Counted from the first letter of the stretch, positions 1-8,678 are shown. The stretch: DNA of 64,000 bases from an uncultured Lachnospiraceae bacterium (GCA_910586955.1 CAJUMM010000002.1:30482-94481); one strand, 5' to 3'. Program-made: numbers and translations. Notes: generated from the letters alone by a model not told the origin.

Positions 1-311
1 GGGATATGCTGATTGCCTGCGCCCTTCTCCACGATGTGGGCAAGCCCTATGAGTACAATCCGGAGAACCGTGCCCGCTGGGCAGCCAACCATAAGCTTAC
101 GGGAGCGCCAAACGCCCGCCATCCGGCTTATGGGACCTACATTGCCATTACCTGTGACCTGCCGGAGGAAGTGGTGCATGTGTGCGCCTGCCATTCCCCG
201 GAGGGACGTTTCGTAACCCGCAGCGCCTACGCTACCTTAGTGCATTATGCGGACGATGGCTCCTGGTTTTCCCTGGCAAGTATGTTTGACCTGAATATTC
301 CCAAGTTGTAG
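1..311 (+). CDS. HD-domain phosphohydrolase-like protein, 5' end missing
   Basis: This is the C-terminal part of a gene whose start lies left of the window; the frame is already open at base 3. The motif LLHDVGKPYEY, with the HD pair, matches the metal-dependent HD phosphohydrolase superfamily. Further His residues (HKLTG, RHPAYG, CACHSPEG) are spaced as expected for an HD fold. The substrate cannot be inferred from about 100 residues. The stop is 28 bases before the next gene, a 2-hydroxyacid dehydrogenase, so the two may be co-transcribed. An ATG at position 6 is internal and not a likely start. Confidence 0.65.
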   Translation, partial: DMLIACALLHDVGKPYEYNPENRARWAANHKLTGAPNARHPAYGTYIAITCDLPEEVVHVCACHSPEGRFVTRSAYATLVHYADDGSWFSLASMFDLNIPKL

Positions 312-339
312 GGCTAAAAAAGAGTTATGGAGAGAGCAG

Positions 340-1332
340 ATGAAAAAAATTGTTTCATTCTTTGGTGACCAATCAGAGATATTTTGTGAATTGAACCGGC
401 GAGCAGAAGAGTATGCGGCATCCCTGGGCATGGAGTACCGCTGGGTTCCTCAGCTTCCCTTTTCCCAGGAAACCGTAATCCGGGAGCTTCAGAATGCAGA
501 TGCGGGCATTATTGACATTGAGCCCTACGGAGAGCCTATTTTCAGCCAGGTAAAAGACAGTACCAAGCTTCTGGTGCGCTTTGGGGTTGGATTTGACAAG
601 GTAGATTTAAAAGCCGCCAGCAGAAACGGCATTGCCATAGCCCGGACTACGGGAGCCAACACCACAGGGGTGGCGGAGATGGCATTGACCTTGATGCTGG
701 CCTGCAAGAGAAGGATCAACACCTACCAGGCCAGGACGAAATCCGGCAAGTGGCAAAAAGACATCGGCCATGAGATCATCGGCGGCACCGTGGGTATTAT
801 TGGCTACGGCAGCATCGGGCGCCGCCTGGCAAGGCTTCTTGGCGGGTTTGACTGCCGGATCCTGGCCTACGATCCCTTCCCCAAGAAGGAAGTCATGGAC
901 GCGGACGGAGTGGAACTTGTAACTTTAGAGGAACTGTTCCGCCAGGCGGATGCCATCAGTATTCATGTACCCTATACGAAAGAGACCCATCATATGGTGA
1001 ACCGGGAGACTCTGGGCATGATGAAGTCCACGGCCGTGATTGTGAATACGGCCCGGGGAAATATCATTGATGAGGAGGCCCTTTACGAGGCTTTGAAAGA
1101 GGGACAGATTGCAGGGGCGGGAGTGGATGTGTTTGCCCAGGAGCCTTTGCCGGCGGATTCTCCCCTTTTGACCCTGGAAAATGCGGTGCTGACGCCTCAT
1201 GTGTCCAGCCAGACGGTGGAATCCCTCTGGAATATTTACAAAATGGCTATTGATATCAGTGCAGATTTCTTTGCAGGAAAGGGCTCACCCCATATTTTGA
1301 ATCCCGATTATGCAGAGGGGAAGGAAAACTGA
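340..1332 (+). CDS. D-isomer-specific 2-hydroxyacid dehydrogenase (phosphoglycerate dehydrogenase-like)
   Basis: The 330-residue protein has the normal length and layout of NAD-dependent D-2-hydroxyacid dehydrogenases. The Rossmann motif GYGSIG lies near residues 151-158. The catalytic triad is visible: Arg in NTARGN (about 236), Glu in AQEPLP (about 267) and His in LTPHVSS (about 286). It lacks the C-terminal ACT or regulatory domains of full SerA enzymes, so the substrate could be any 2-keto acid rather than 3-phosphohydroxypyruvate. The start follows a GGAGAG ribosome binding site. The gene ends at a strong hairpin, so it probably closes a transcript begun upstream of the window. Confidence 0.85.
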   Translation: MKKIVSFFGDQSEIFCELNRRAEEYAASLGMEYRWVPQLPFSQETVIRELQNADAGIIDIEPYGEPIFSQVKDSTKLLVRFGVGFDKVDLKAASRNGIAIARTTGANTTGVAEMALTLMLACKRRINTYQARTKSGKWQKDIGHEIIGGTVGIIGYGSIGRRLARLLGGFDCRILAYDPFPKKEVMDADGVELVTLEELFRQADAISIHVPYTKETHHMVNRETLGMMKSTAVIVNTARGNIIDEEALYEALKEGQIAGAGVDVFAQEPLPADSPLLTLENAVLTPHVSSQTVESLWNIYKMAIDISADFFAGKGSPHILNPDYAEGKEN

Positions 1333-1355
1333 CAGAACGTATTTAGACAGGAATA

Positions 1356-1412
1356 GCCGCTAGAGCAGGAAACTCCCGGAAGGGGACGGACTGCCCTAGC
1401 GGCATCTGTTTT
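1356..1412 (+). terminator. Hairpin terminator after the 2-hydroxyacid dehydrogenase
   Basis: GCCGCTAG (1356-1363) pairs perfectly with CTAGCGGC (1396-1403), and inside it GCAG (1365-1368) pairs with CTGC (1391-1394). A T-rich but interrupted run follows, so termination strength is uncertain. Confidence 0.6.
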
Positions 1413-1511
1413 AATTTCCCCTCGGAATAGGTGTTCATTTTAAAAGAAAAGTGTTAAAATAGAATTATTGAGTTTCAGAACAGATATTTCTGCAGAGGAG
1501 AAGGAGGGTAT

Positions 1512-3044
1512 ATGAAGTATTATCTTGGATTGGATAACGGAGGCACGGCCACGAAAGCGGCGGTTTTCGATGAGAAGGGCCGGGAAGTAGCTACGGCCGG
1601 CATGGACACGGCTATGCTGGTGCCGAAAGCCGGTTTTACGGAGCGGGACATGGACGAGATGTGGGAGGCCAACTGCCAGGTGATTAAGAAAGCGCTTGAG
1701 AAGGCCGGTGTGACGGGGGAGGAGATTGCCTGCATCACCGTCTGCGGCCACGGCAAAGGCCTGTATCTCTGGGGCAAAGACGGCCGGCCGGTGCGAAACG
1801 GCATTATTTCCACGGACAACAGGGCCTGGAGCTATCCGGTGAAATGGAAAAAGGACGGGACGGAAGATCGGGTTTTCGAACTTTCCTGCCAGCATATTCT
1901 GAGCAGCCAGCCTGTATCCCTGCTGGCCTGGCTGAAGGATAAGGAGCCGGAGGCCCTTGAGAAAACCCAATGGATTTTTGCCTGCAAGGATTATGTGCGT
2001 TTCCGGCTCACCGGGGAAGCCTTCGCAGAGCGCACGGACTACTCCGGATGCAACCTGGTGAACCTTCATACGGGAGAGTACGATCCGGAGCTTTTAAAAC
2101 TTTTCGGGCTTTCGGAGTGTATGGACAAACTGCCGCCTCTTCGGTATTCTACGGATATCTGCGGCCATGTGACAGCGGAAGCGGCGGAAAAGACGGGCCT
2201 TAAGGCCGGAACCCCCGTGGCGGGGGGAGCCTTCGACATCGACGCCTGTGCCGTGGCCGTTGGCGTTACGGACGAGGAACATCTCTGCATGATCGCCGGG
2301 ACCTGGAGCATCAATGAATATATCGGAAAGGCCCCTGTAACGGACGGCAGTGTACTGATGAATTCCTTCTTCTGCCTGCCGGGCTATTACCTGATTGAAG
2401 AGTGCAGCCCCACCTCGGCAGGGAATAACGAATGGTTCATGAAGAATCTTCTGCCGGAGCTGCGGGAGGAGTGCAAAAAGAACGGCACCAACATTTATGA
2501 GCAGATGAACCAATGGGTGGAGGAGATCTCCCCGGAGGAGTTCTGCCCCGTCTATCTGCCCTTCCTTATGGCCAGCAACGTGCATCCCAATGCCTGCGGA
2601 AGCTTCGTGGGTATCAGCAATTACCATACCCGGAAGCATCTGCTGCGGAGTGTCTACGAGGGTGTGACATTTTGTCACAGATATCATCTGGAGAAGCTTC
2701 TGAGTACCAGGAAAGAGCCGCCTAAGTCCATCCGCCTGGCGGGAGGGGCCGCTCGTTCTTCTATGTGGACCCAGATGTTTGCGGATGTGATGAAGCTTCC
2801 CGTGGAGAGCGTCCAGGTCAATGAGACGGGGGCTTTTGGCTGCGCCCTTATCGGTGCGGCGGCCTGCGGGGATTACAAGGACGTAGGGGAGGCTGCGGAA
2901 AAGATGTGCCGGATCTCGGAGCCGGTACTTCCGGATCCGGCCCGGTCCGCTATTTACGATGAGAAATACCGGCTGTACTGCAAGACCATTGAGGCCCTGG
3001 ACGGGCTTTGGGATTCGGTGCAGGAGTATAGGGACAGGCATTGA
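1512..3044 (+). CDS. FGGY-family carbohydrate kinase, L-xylulokinase (LyxK)-like
   Basis: The 510-residue protein has the FGGY kinase layout. The N-terminal phosphate-binding loop is LGLDNGGTATKAAVFD, the central GGAFDIDACA segment carries the likely catalytic Asp, and the C-terminal adenosine motif is RLAGGAARS. The opening 100 residues (GFTERDMDEMW, GHGKGLYLW, STDNRAW) resemble E. coli LyxK more than xylulokinase XylB or glycerol kinase, so L-xylulose or a related ketose or polyol is the best guess. No sugar isomerase or transporter lies beside it. The ATG has a strong AGAAGGAGGG site, and a terminator follows the stop. Confidence 0.8.
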   Translation: MKYYLGLDNGGTATKAAVFDEKGREVATAGMDTAMLVPKAGFTERDMDEMWEANCQVIKKALEKAGVTGEEIACITVCGHGKGLYLWGKDGRPVRNGIISTDNRAWSYPVKWKKDGTEDRVFELSCQHILSSQPVSLLAWLKDKEPEALEKTQWIFACKDYVRFRLTGEAFAERTDYSGCNLVNLHTGEYDPELLKLFGLSECMDKLPPLRYSTDICGHVTAEAAEKTGLKAGTPVAGGAFDIDACAVAVGVTDEEHLCMIAGTWSINEYIGKAPVTDGSVLMNSFFCLPGYYLIEECSPTSAGNNEWFMKNLLPELREECKKNGTNIYEQMNQWVEEISPEEFCPVYLPFLMASNVHPNACGSFVGISNYHTRKHLLRSVYEGVTFCHRYHLEKLLSTRKEPPKSIRLAGGAARSSMWTQMFADVMKLPVESVQVNETGAFGCALIGAAACGDYKDVGEAAEKMCRISEPVLPDPARSAIYDEKYRLYCKTIEALDGLWDSVQEYRDRH

Positions 3045-3061
3045 AATTGGTTTATGGTAAT

Positions 3062-3100
3062 AAAGAAGGACACCTGGTTTTCCGGGGGTCCTTCTTTTTT
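3062..3100 (+). terminator. Intrinsic terminator after the FGGY kinase
   Basis: AAAGAAGGAC (3062-3071) pairs with GTCCTTCTTT (3088-3097) across a 16-base loop, and the arm runs into a T tract ending at 3100. It lies between the kinase stop and the next gene start. Confidence 0.9.
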
Positions 3101-3164
3101 GCAGGCAACAAACCCCAATATCCCGCATAAACTAACCATAAACAAAAGTATACGAGGGACACTT

Positions 3165-4439
3165 ATGCGTGATTTTCCCATAAAAGCCATGCAGACGGAG
3201 ACCAGCAGCAAGGGGCGCCTGCAGGTCAGTGTTACATCGGCCCTGGGGGCGGAACCTATACCCGGGGCAAAAATAGCCATTTACTATACGGGGGAACCGG
3301 ATCGGGAGCTGGAGGAGGTTATGACCAATGAATCCGGCCAGACGCCGGAGCTGGAGCTTGATGCTCCGCCTTTGGAGTACAGCTTGGAACCAAGCGAGCC
3401 CCAGCCCTATTCGGAGTACACCGTGGAAGTGACGGCGCCTGGCTATGAGCCCGTGGAAGTGGTGGGGGCGGAGATTCTTCCCGATGTGACGGCTCTCCAG
3501 AATATTAGAATGATTCCCATTCAGGAAGGGGAAAAGTACGAGCGCTTTGTCATTCCGGCCCACACCCTGTTCGGGGATTATCCGCCGAAGATTGCGGAGG
3601 CGGAAATTAAGCCGGTGAATGAGACGGGGGAGATTGTCCTAAGCCGGGTGGTGGTTCCGGAGTATGTGATTGTCCACGACGGAGTGCCTACGGACAGCTC
3701 GGCGGCAAACTACTGGGTGCGGTACAAGGATTACATCAAAAACGTGGCTTCCAGCGAAATCTATGCCACCTGGAGCGATGCTGCTATCCGGGCCAATATT
3801 CTGGCGATTATGTCCTTTACCCTGAACCGGGTGTATACGGAGTGGTACCGGAACAAAGGCTATGATTTTACCATCACCTCATCCACAGCTTTCGATCACA
3901 AGTGGATCAACGGCAGGAATATTTTTGAAAATATCTCCCGTATCGTAGATGAAATGTTTGGCAATTACTTATCCAGGCCCAATGTGAAGCAGCCCATCCT
4001 GACCCAGTACTGTGACGGCCAGCGGGTGACCTGCCCCAACTGGATGAGCCAGTGGGGGAGCCAGTACCTGGGAGAGCAGGGGTATTCGGCTATTGATATT
4101 CTGCGGAATTACTATGGGGATACCATCTATATCAACACGGCGGAGGAGATTTCCGGGGTGCCCTATTCCTGGCCCGGGTATGATTTGTCTGTGGGAGCGT
4201 CGGGGCAGAAGGTGCTGCAGATGCAGGAAGAGCTGAACCGGATTGCCAGGGCCTATCCGGCCCTTCCCGTTCTGGCGGAGGACGGCATTTTCGGACCTGC
4301 CACAGAAGGGGCCGTGCGGGAGTTTCAGTCCATCTTCGGGCTGCCGGCTACCGGGGTGGTGGATTATCCCACCTGGTATAAGATTTCTGAGATCTATGTG
4401 GGAGTATCCCGGATTGCGGAAGGAAATTCCGGGAGATAG
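3165..4439 (+). CDS. SpoIID-like protein with C-terminal peptidoglycan-binding domain
   Basis: The 424-residue protein has three parts. Residues 1-110 look like a beta-rich carboxypeptidase-regulatory-like domain (GAEPIPGAKIAIYYTGEP). The middle resembles the SpoIID/LytB amidase-enhancer fold: ANILAIMSFTLNRVYTEWY, then WMSQWGSQYLGEQGYSAIDILRNYYG, like the MSQWGA...G...IL..YY signature. Residues about 350-415 form a PG_binding_1 domain (SGQKVLQMQEELN, DGIFGPATEGAVREFQ). No signal peptide is visible. The open frame extends upstream to 3054 but that would start inside the terminator; the ATG at 3165 has GAGGG 7 bases before it. It probably acts on cell wall or spore cortex; substrate and timing are inferred. 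Confidence 0.75.
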   Translation: MRDFPIKAMQTETSSKGRLQVSVTSALGAEPIPGAKIAIYYTGEPDRELEEVMTNESGQTPELELDAPPLEYSLEPSEPQPYSEYTVEVTAPGYEPVEVVGAEILPDVTALQNIRMIPIQEGEKYERFVIPAHTLFGDYPPKIAEAEIKPVNETGEIVLSRVVVPEYVIVHDGVPTDSSAANYWVRYKDYIKNVASSEIYATWSDAAIRANILAIMSFTLNRVYTEWYRNKGYDFTITSSTAFDHKWINGRNIFENISRIVDEMFGNYLSRPNVKQPILTQYCDGQRVTCPNWMSQWGSQYLGEQGYSAIDILRNYYGDTIYINTAEEISGVPYSWPGYDLSVGASGQKVLQMQEELNRIARAYPALPVLAEDGIFGPATEGAVREFQSIFGLPATGVVDYPTWYKISEIYVGVSRIAEGNSGR

Positions 4440-4468
4440 GAAAATGGAAGTATTCTTTATGTAAAGGT

Positions 4469-4523
4469 AAAGGGTGTCGCTTGTTACTTTAATTCAATGT
4501 TTTGCGGCACTCTTTTCTTTTTT
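4469..4523 (+). terminator. Probable terminator after the SpoIID-like gene
   Basis: AAAGGGTGTCGC (4469-4480) can pair, with G-U pairs, with GCGGCACTCTTTT (4504-4516), followed by a T-rich run to 4523. The loop is about 23 bases, longer than ideal. Confidence 0.55.
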
Positions 4524-4579
4524 AATAGAAAGACATAACTCTCATTTTGATGTAACACGACGAAGTTTGAAAAAAGATA

Positions 4580-4608
4580 TTGACTGCTTTAAATAAGTAA
4601 ATTATAAT
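4580..4608 (+). promoter_or_regulatory. Sigma-A promoter of the DUF234-type ATPase gene
   Basis: TTGACT (4580-4585), a 17-base spacer and TATAAT (4603-4608) form a near-consensus promoter. The -10 box lies inside the first of three phased repeats. Confidence 0.8.
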
Positions 4609-4639
4609 TAAGTAAATCGTAAACAAGTAAACCATAAAG
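4595..4639 (+). repeat. Three phased 15-bp direct repeats overlapping the promoter
   Basis: AAGTAAA begins at 4595, 4610 and 4625, exactly 15 bases apart, with A+T-rich tails. The array covers the -10 box, the predicted transcription start and the early leader. This placement suits an operator bound by a repressor or by the gene product itself. Confidence 0.6.
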
Positions 4640-4666
4640 AATGAATATGTCTGAGGAGGTACGCTG

Positions 4667-6058
4667 GTGTTTATAGGGAGGGAAAAGGAACTTAAGGCGT
4701 TAAAGAAACTCTACAATTCCGGTAAATTTGAATTTGCCGTTATTTATGGGCGACGTCGTGTAGGCAAGACCGCACTTATCACTGAATTTGTAAAAGACAA
4801 AGATTTCATTTTCTTTACAGGCGTTGAAACGAACGAAAAACAAAATCTTGATAATTTTTCGAGATGTATTATGGAATATCATACAGGTATTGCGGCTGAT
4901 TCCTCCTTTTCATCATTTCAATCGGCGTTGGAGTATGTTTTTGAACTTGCTAAAGTTAAAAGAATTGTGCTTGTTATTGACGAATATCCCTATGTTGCCC
5001 GTGCTTCCGGGAGCCTTGCTTCTACACTTCAGCTTCTGATTGATAAGAACAAAGACAATTCAAAGTTATTTTTGATACTCTGCGGTTCTTCCATGTCTTA
5101 TATGGAAGATCATGTTTTAGCGTACAAAGCTCCCCTTTATGGAAGAAGAACGGCTCAATTCAAAATGAAACCCTTTGATTTTTTTGAGGCCTGCTGTTGT
5201 TTTAAAAGTTTATCGAATGAAGACAAGGCTTTGGCTTATGGTATTGTAGGGGGGACTCCTCAATACCTGATGCAGTTAAATGACAGGCTTTCCATCGAGG
5301 ATAACATTAAAAACATATATCTCAATCCGGCATCTTCTATCTTCGAAGAGCCAAATAATCTACTTAAACAGGAAGTGCGTGAGCCGGCGATGTATAATGC
5401 AGTGATTACAGCTATTGCTGCGGGTTCTTCTAGGATGAGTGAAATATCCAATAAGATTGACGAAGATACAAGTGTGTGTGCTGTCTATATCAAGAATTTG
5501 ATTGCGCTAGGTATTGTGAAAAAAGAAACGCCTTACGGCGAAAAAGCAGGCCGAAGGACAATCTATTCCATCGAGGACAACATGTTTCGCTTTTGGTATC
5601 GCTTTGTGCCGGAAAATACCTCTATTATTTCCCGCGGTGCGGCTGAACTTGCATACAATCGCATTGCTCCTCAGTTGTCTTCTTATATGGGTAATGTGTT
5701 TGAGGAAATATGTAATCAGTATCTATGGAGATTGCTTCTTAATGGGAAATGTGCGGTGAATTTCAGCAATATCGGCCGTTGGTGGGGAACAAATCCCAAA
5801 ACCAGATCCCAAGAGGAAATTGACATTATGGGAACGGATGCTAATTCTTCTTTGTTTGGTGAGTGCAAGTGGACAAATGAAAAGGTTGATATCGGTGTCC
5901 TTAAAAAACTGGCTGAACGAAGTGATTTGTTTCACTATAAAAACAAGCATTTCTATCTGTTTGCAAAAACAGGATTTACTAAGGGGTGCATCGATGAAGC
6001 AGCTGAGATGGGGAATGTAACCCTTGTAAGTTACGAGGAAATGATGGATCAAATTTAA
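4667..6058 (+). CDS. AAA ATPase with C-terminal DUF234-type nuclease-like domain
   Basis: The 463-residue protein belongs to the archaeal-type P-loop ATPases that occur sporadically in bacteria. Walker A is GRRRVGKTAL near residue 28, and Walker B is VLVIDEYPYV near 105. A winged-helix-like segment sits around 245-300 (IKNLIALGIVKKETPYG). The C-terminal EEIDIMG...LFGECKW fits a PD-(D/E)XK-like DUF234 domain. The gene starts at GTG with GAGGAGG 7 bases upstream. Its A+T content is clearly higher than both neighbours, which suggests horizontal acquisition. The physiological role of the family is unknown; mobile-element or defence roles are possible but unproven. Confidence 0.75.
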   Translation: MFIGREKELKALKKLYNSGKFEFAVIYGRRRVGKTALITEFVKDKDFIFFTGVETNEKQNLDNFSRCIMEYHTGIAADSSFSSFQSALEYVFELAKVKRIVLVIDEYPYVARASGSLASTLQLLIDKNKDNSKLFLILCGSSMSYMEDHVLAYKAPLYGRRTAQFKMKPFDFFEACCCFKSLSNEDKALAYGIVGGTPQYLMQLNDRLSIEDNIKNIYLNPASSIFEEPNNLLKQEVREPAMYNAVITAIAAGSSRMSEISNKIDEDTSVCAVYIKNLIALGIVKKETPYGEKAGRRTIYSIEDNMFRFWYRFVPENTSIISRGAAELAYNRIAPQLSSYMGNVFEEICNQYLWRLLLNGKCAVNFSNIGRWWGTNPKTRSQEEIDIMGTDANSSLFGECKWTNEKVDIGVLKKLAERSDLFHYKNKHFYLFAKTGFTKGCIDEAAEMGNVTLVSYEEMMDQI

Positions 6059-6130
6059 ATAAAATATACCCTAAAATTAAGTGACGGCGGAGGCATTGTT
6101 TAGGAATGTCTCTGCCTCTGGTTTCAAAAG

Positions 6131-7327
6131 CTACTCTGCCTCTTCCGGAAAGCAGAAGCGCATCAAGAGAAATACGCCTGCCAGGGACAGTACGGGAACC
6201 GCCATGGCCAGGGGAAAGGATTCCTCCGCAATCCGTCCCGTGATCCAGCTGATAAAAGCGCCTCCCACAGAGGTGCCGATTCCGATAAGGCTGGAAATGC
6301 GGGCGGAATTTTTGGGAAACCAGGTGATGGCAATGGCAAAGGTAAGGGGAAATACGGCTCCGGTGCAGAGTCCCAAAAGAGCGCAGGCCAGAAGCCAGAT
6401 TAGGGGCCTGTTGCAGGCAAGTCCCAGAACCTGTGCCAGCACGCCCATAAAGGAACCGTATAAAATAAAGCGCCTGGGGGTAACTTTGCCGGCTAAATAG
6501 GCGCTTAAGAGACGGCTTCCCAGCATCCCGATCCAGTAGACGGTCATACAGACGGAGGTGAAGGATTCGGGGTAACGGACAGGGTCTGTTGTCTGCAGGA
6601 AGAGCTGGAACCAGTTGGCAAAAATATTCTGGTGCCCGCCCATGTATAGCATACTGAGGAGACAGAGGGGAAGTACCATGGGGGCTTTCAGGATTTGGCG
6701 GAAAGTGAAGCCTTCTCCTCCGGAATCGGGAGCTTCTTCCTTGACCTGGCAGGTAGGACGCCAGGTGCCGGCCAGAACCAGGAAATAGGTGAGGGCAAAG
6801 GCGCAGACCAGGCCGCCCAGAAAAGCATAAGTGAGATTCCATTCATAGCCCAGGGAGGCGGCAGCGCCGGGCAGCAGGGGACCGAAGAGGGCCCCCAGGC
6901 TGTAGAAAACGTGCATCATGCTGATATACCGGGTGCGCTGTTCCCCGTAGAGATCGGAGATAAAGGCGGTGATCAGGTTGTTCAGGATGCCGGTAGTCAT
7001 ATTCAGGGTGCTGAAAAGAAGCATCAGCACGAGGTAGGGAGGGAGCGTCTCAATCCCGAAAAGAAGAAGGCCCATGAGCAGGGCGTCTATGCCGATGACA
7101 ATGCCTTTGGGAAAGCGGTCCCCCCATCCGATCAGGAGAAAGGTACTGACAAAGGTAGCCAGATAATTCTGGACAATGGTAAAAATACTTACCTGTGTCA
7201 TAGTAAGATTATAGAGTTCCGTAATCTTGGGCAGCACGGTGCTGAACATGGTGATAATGAGAGCAAAGAATATCATAAAAGAGCTCATGTAGAGGGTGAT
7301 AATCCCCCGGTTATCCTTAGACTGCAT
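6131..7327 (-). CDS. Major facilitator superfamily transporter
   Basis: The 398-residue protein is hydrophobic throughout, with about 12 membrane segments and a charged central loop (RPTCQVKEEAPDSGG) near residue 190. The first cytoplasmic loop, GWGDRFPKGIVIGIDA, matches the MFS signature between helices 2 and 3. The start has AGGAGG 6 bases upstream. It lies 39 bases downstream of the aldo/keto reductase on the same strand, so the two probably form an operon. The substrate is unknown; a sugar or sugar acid would fit the neighbours. Confidence 0.8.
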   Translation of the reverse strand: MQSKDNRGIITLYMSSFMIFFALIITMFSTVLPKITELYNLTMTQVSIFTIVQNYLATFVSTFLLIGWGDRFPKGIVIGIDALLMGLLLFGIETLPPYLVLMLLFSTLNMTTGILNNLITAFISDLYGEQRTRYISMMHVFYSLGALFGPLLPGAAASLGYEWNLTYAFLGGLVCAFALTYFLVLAGTWRPTCQVKEEAPDSGGEGFTFRQILKAPMVLPLCLLSMLYMGGHQNIFANWFQLFLQTTDPVRYPESFTSVCMTVYWIGMLGSRLLSAYLAGKVTPRRFILYGSFMGVLAQVLGLACNRPLIWLLACALLGLCTGAVFPLTFAIAITWFPKNSARISSLIGIGTSVGGAFISWITGRIAEESFPLAMAVPVLSLAGVFLLMRFCFPEEAE

Positions 7328-7366
7328 AAAACCTCCTGTGTCATGGAAGCCCCCTAAGGGGGCCTT

Positions 7367-8365
7367 TTATAATGACTCGCCGCCGTCAAGCCAGGCGATG
7401 GTTTCGGGATCCAGAATCAGATCAGCCCCCGACATACTGTCATTAAGCTGTTCCATGGTGCGGCAGCCGATGATGGGACCGCAGGCTACCTTGTTGCAGG
7501 CCAGGTAGGCGGTGACCAGGGCTGCGGGAGAGACCTGGTGCCTGTCGCAGTAGGACTTGATCTTCTCATATTTCCTGCGGTTGGCAGGACAGTCGAAGAG
7601 CCTGCGGCTGGGCGCCAGGGTCTCCCAGGTTTCCGCACCGCTGTAGAGCTTGCTCCAAAGGCCGCTGTCCTGGGAAGTGAAAGAGATAATGGGGATTTCC
7701 GTATCCAGGTACTGCCGGTACAGAGCAGGGTTCATAATGCTTACGCTGTCGTCCCTGCGCATTTCATGGGTCAGATAGGCATAGCCCCATTGAATTTCGT
7801 TGATGACAAGCCGGGGCTTTCCTCTGGAGGCGGCGTAGGCGTTTGCTTCCAAAATCCGCTCCACAGACCAGTTGGACACGCCGATGGCCCGGACATTGCC
7901 GGAATCCGTGATCTCATGGAGAACATCCATGATATAAGAGACGGGCAGGGAGGGATCGTCCCGGTGCAGCAGGTAGAGATCGATAGGACCAATGCGGAGA
8001 TTGTCATAGCTGGTATAGAAATCACCCAGGATGGCTTCCCGGGTAATGCGCAGCCTTTTAAAAGAGAAATCCTGGTTCAGGGCGGGAAAACCTCCCTTGG
8101 TAATGACATAGACCTGATCCCGGCAGTTCCGGGAACGGATATAGTCTCCGATGTAGGCTTCACAGAGACCGAAAGAGAGCTGATCCACAATGCCGCCGTA
8201 AGCCCGGGCCGTATCAAAGGTATTTCCCCCCAGCTCCAGATAGCGGTCGAATAAAGGGAAGATGTGTTCCTCGTCGTGGGGCTTGTCCATAGAGCCGCTT
8301 CCCAAAATAAATTTGGAAAGCTTCATGGTCTGTCCGTCCAGGGTTTCCAGTGCAAGATACTTCAT
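7367..8365 (-). CDS. Aldo/keto reductase
   Basis: The 332-residue protein carries the AKR tetrad: Asp and Tyr in FDTARAYG, Lys in VITKGG and His in YLLHRDD. GVSNWS and the late GCRTMEQLND segment match cofactor-side motifs. The open frame extends upstream to 8482, but the ATG at 8365 is preceded by AGGAGG at a 7-base spacing, whereas the ATG at 8371 would overlap that site. The gene diverges from the four ThuA-like genes and shares a LacI-type operator region with them. It may reduce a keto or aldehyde intermediate of the same sugar pathway. The true substrate cannot be read from sequence. Confidence 0.85.
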   Translation of the reverse strand: MKYLALETLDGQTMKLSKFILGSGSMDKPHDEEHIFPLFDRYLELGGNTFDTARAYGGIVDQLSFGLCEAYIGDYIRSRNCRDQVYVITKGGFPALNQDFSFKRLRITREAILGDFYTSYDNLRIGPIDLYLLHRDDPSLPVSYIMDVLHEITDSGNVRAIGVSNWSVERILEANAYAASRGKPRLVINEIQWGYAYLTHEMRRDDSVSIMNPALYRQYLDTEIPIISFTSQDSGLWSKLYSGAETWETLAPSRRLFDCPANRRKYEKIKSYCDRHQVSPAALVTAYLACNKVACGPIIGCRTMEQLNDSMSGADLILDPETIAWLDGGESL

Positions 8366-8398
8366 ATTCATTCCTCCTGTTTTTTTTGTGATTGTTGA

Positions 8399-8412
8399 TT
8401 TAATCGATTTTA
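8399..8412. promoter_or_regulatory. LacI-type operator copy 1, AKR side
   Basis: TTTAATCGATTTTA differs at two positions from the perfect palindrome at 8638-8651. It lies about 40 bases downstream of the predicted reductase transcription start, in the untranslated leader. Confidence 0.6.
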
Positions 8413-8453
8413 TAAAAGGGTAAAAGAAAAATGCCTTTACGCATTTTATCTTT

Positions 8454-8482
8454 ATTGTAGCGGTCTGAAATGGAAATTGCAA
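8454..8482 (-). promoter_or_regulatory. Promoter of the aldo/keto reductase-MFS operon
   Basis: On the minus strand, TTGCAA (8482-8477), a 17-base spacer and TACAAT (8459-8454) form a sigma-A promoter. Between it and the rightward promoter, 8483-8605 is A+T-rich with no other feature that I can support. Confidence 0.65.
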
Positions 8483-8605
8483 TGGTGATAATGCTAGAAA
8501 AAAGAAGCGTGTTTTTGGAGAAAATAAATAAAATCCAGTTTAAAGAGTGAATTGTTTAGATAAAATAGACAAAAACGGAAAGAAAAATATGTGACATTTG
8601 CAGTA

Positions 8606-8634
8606 TTGCAATTCCCCTTACCTTGCCGTATGAT
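8606..8634 (+). promoter_or_regulatory. Promoter of the ThuA-like/ABC operon
   Basis: TTGCAA (8606-8611), a 17-base spacer and TATGAT (8629-8634) precede the operator by three bases. Confidence 0.75.
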
Positions 8635-8637
8635 TAA

Positions 8638-8651
8638 TTTAATCGATTAAA
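8638..8651. promoter_or_regulatory. LacI-type operator copy 2 at the transcription start
   Basis: TTTAATCGATTAAA is a perfect 14-base palindrome with the central CG typical of LacI/GalR operators. It covers the predicted transcription start, so binding should block initiation. The likely ligand-responsive repressor is the LacI-family gene at 14991. Confidence 0.75.
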
Positions 8652-8678
8652 ACAAAAAGACATTTGGAGGTGAGGGGG

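Noticed and set aside
2094..3128. Long antisense frame (344 codons) opposite the FGGY kinase
   Set aside because: No domain, no ribosome site, and the opposite strand carries an intact kinase.
3054..3164. Upstream start for the SpoIID-like protein
   Set aside because: Translation would begin inside the kinase terminator, without a ribosome site.
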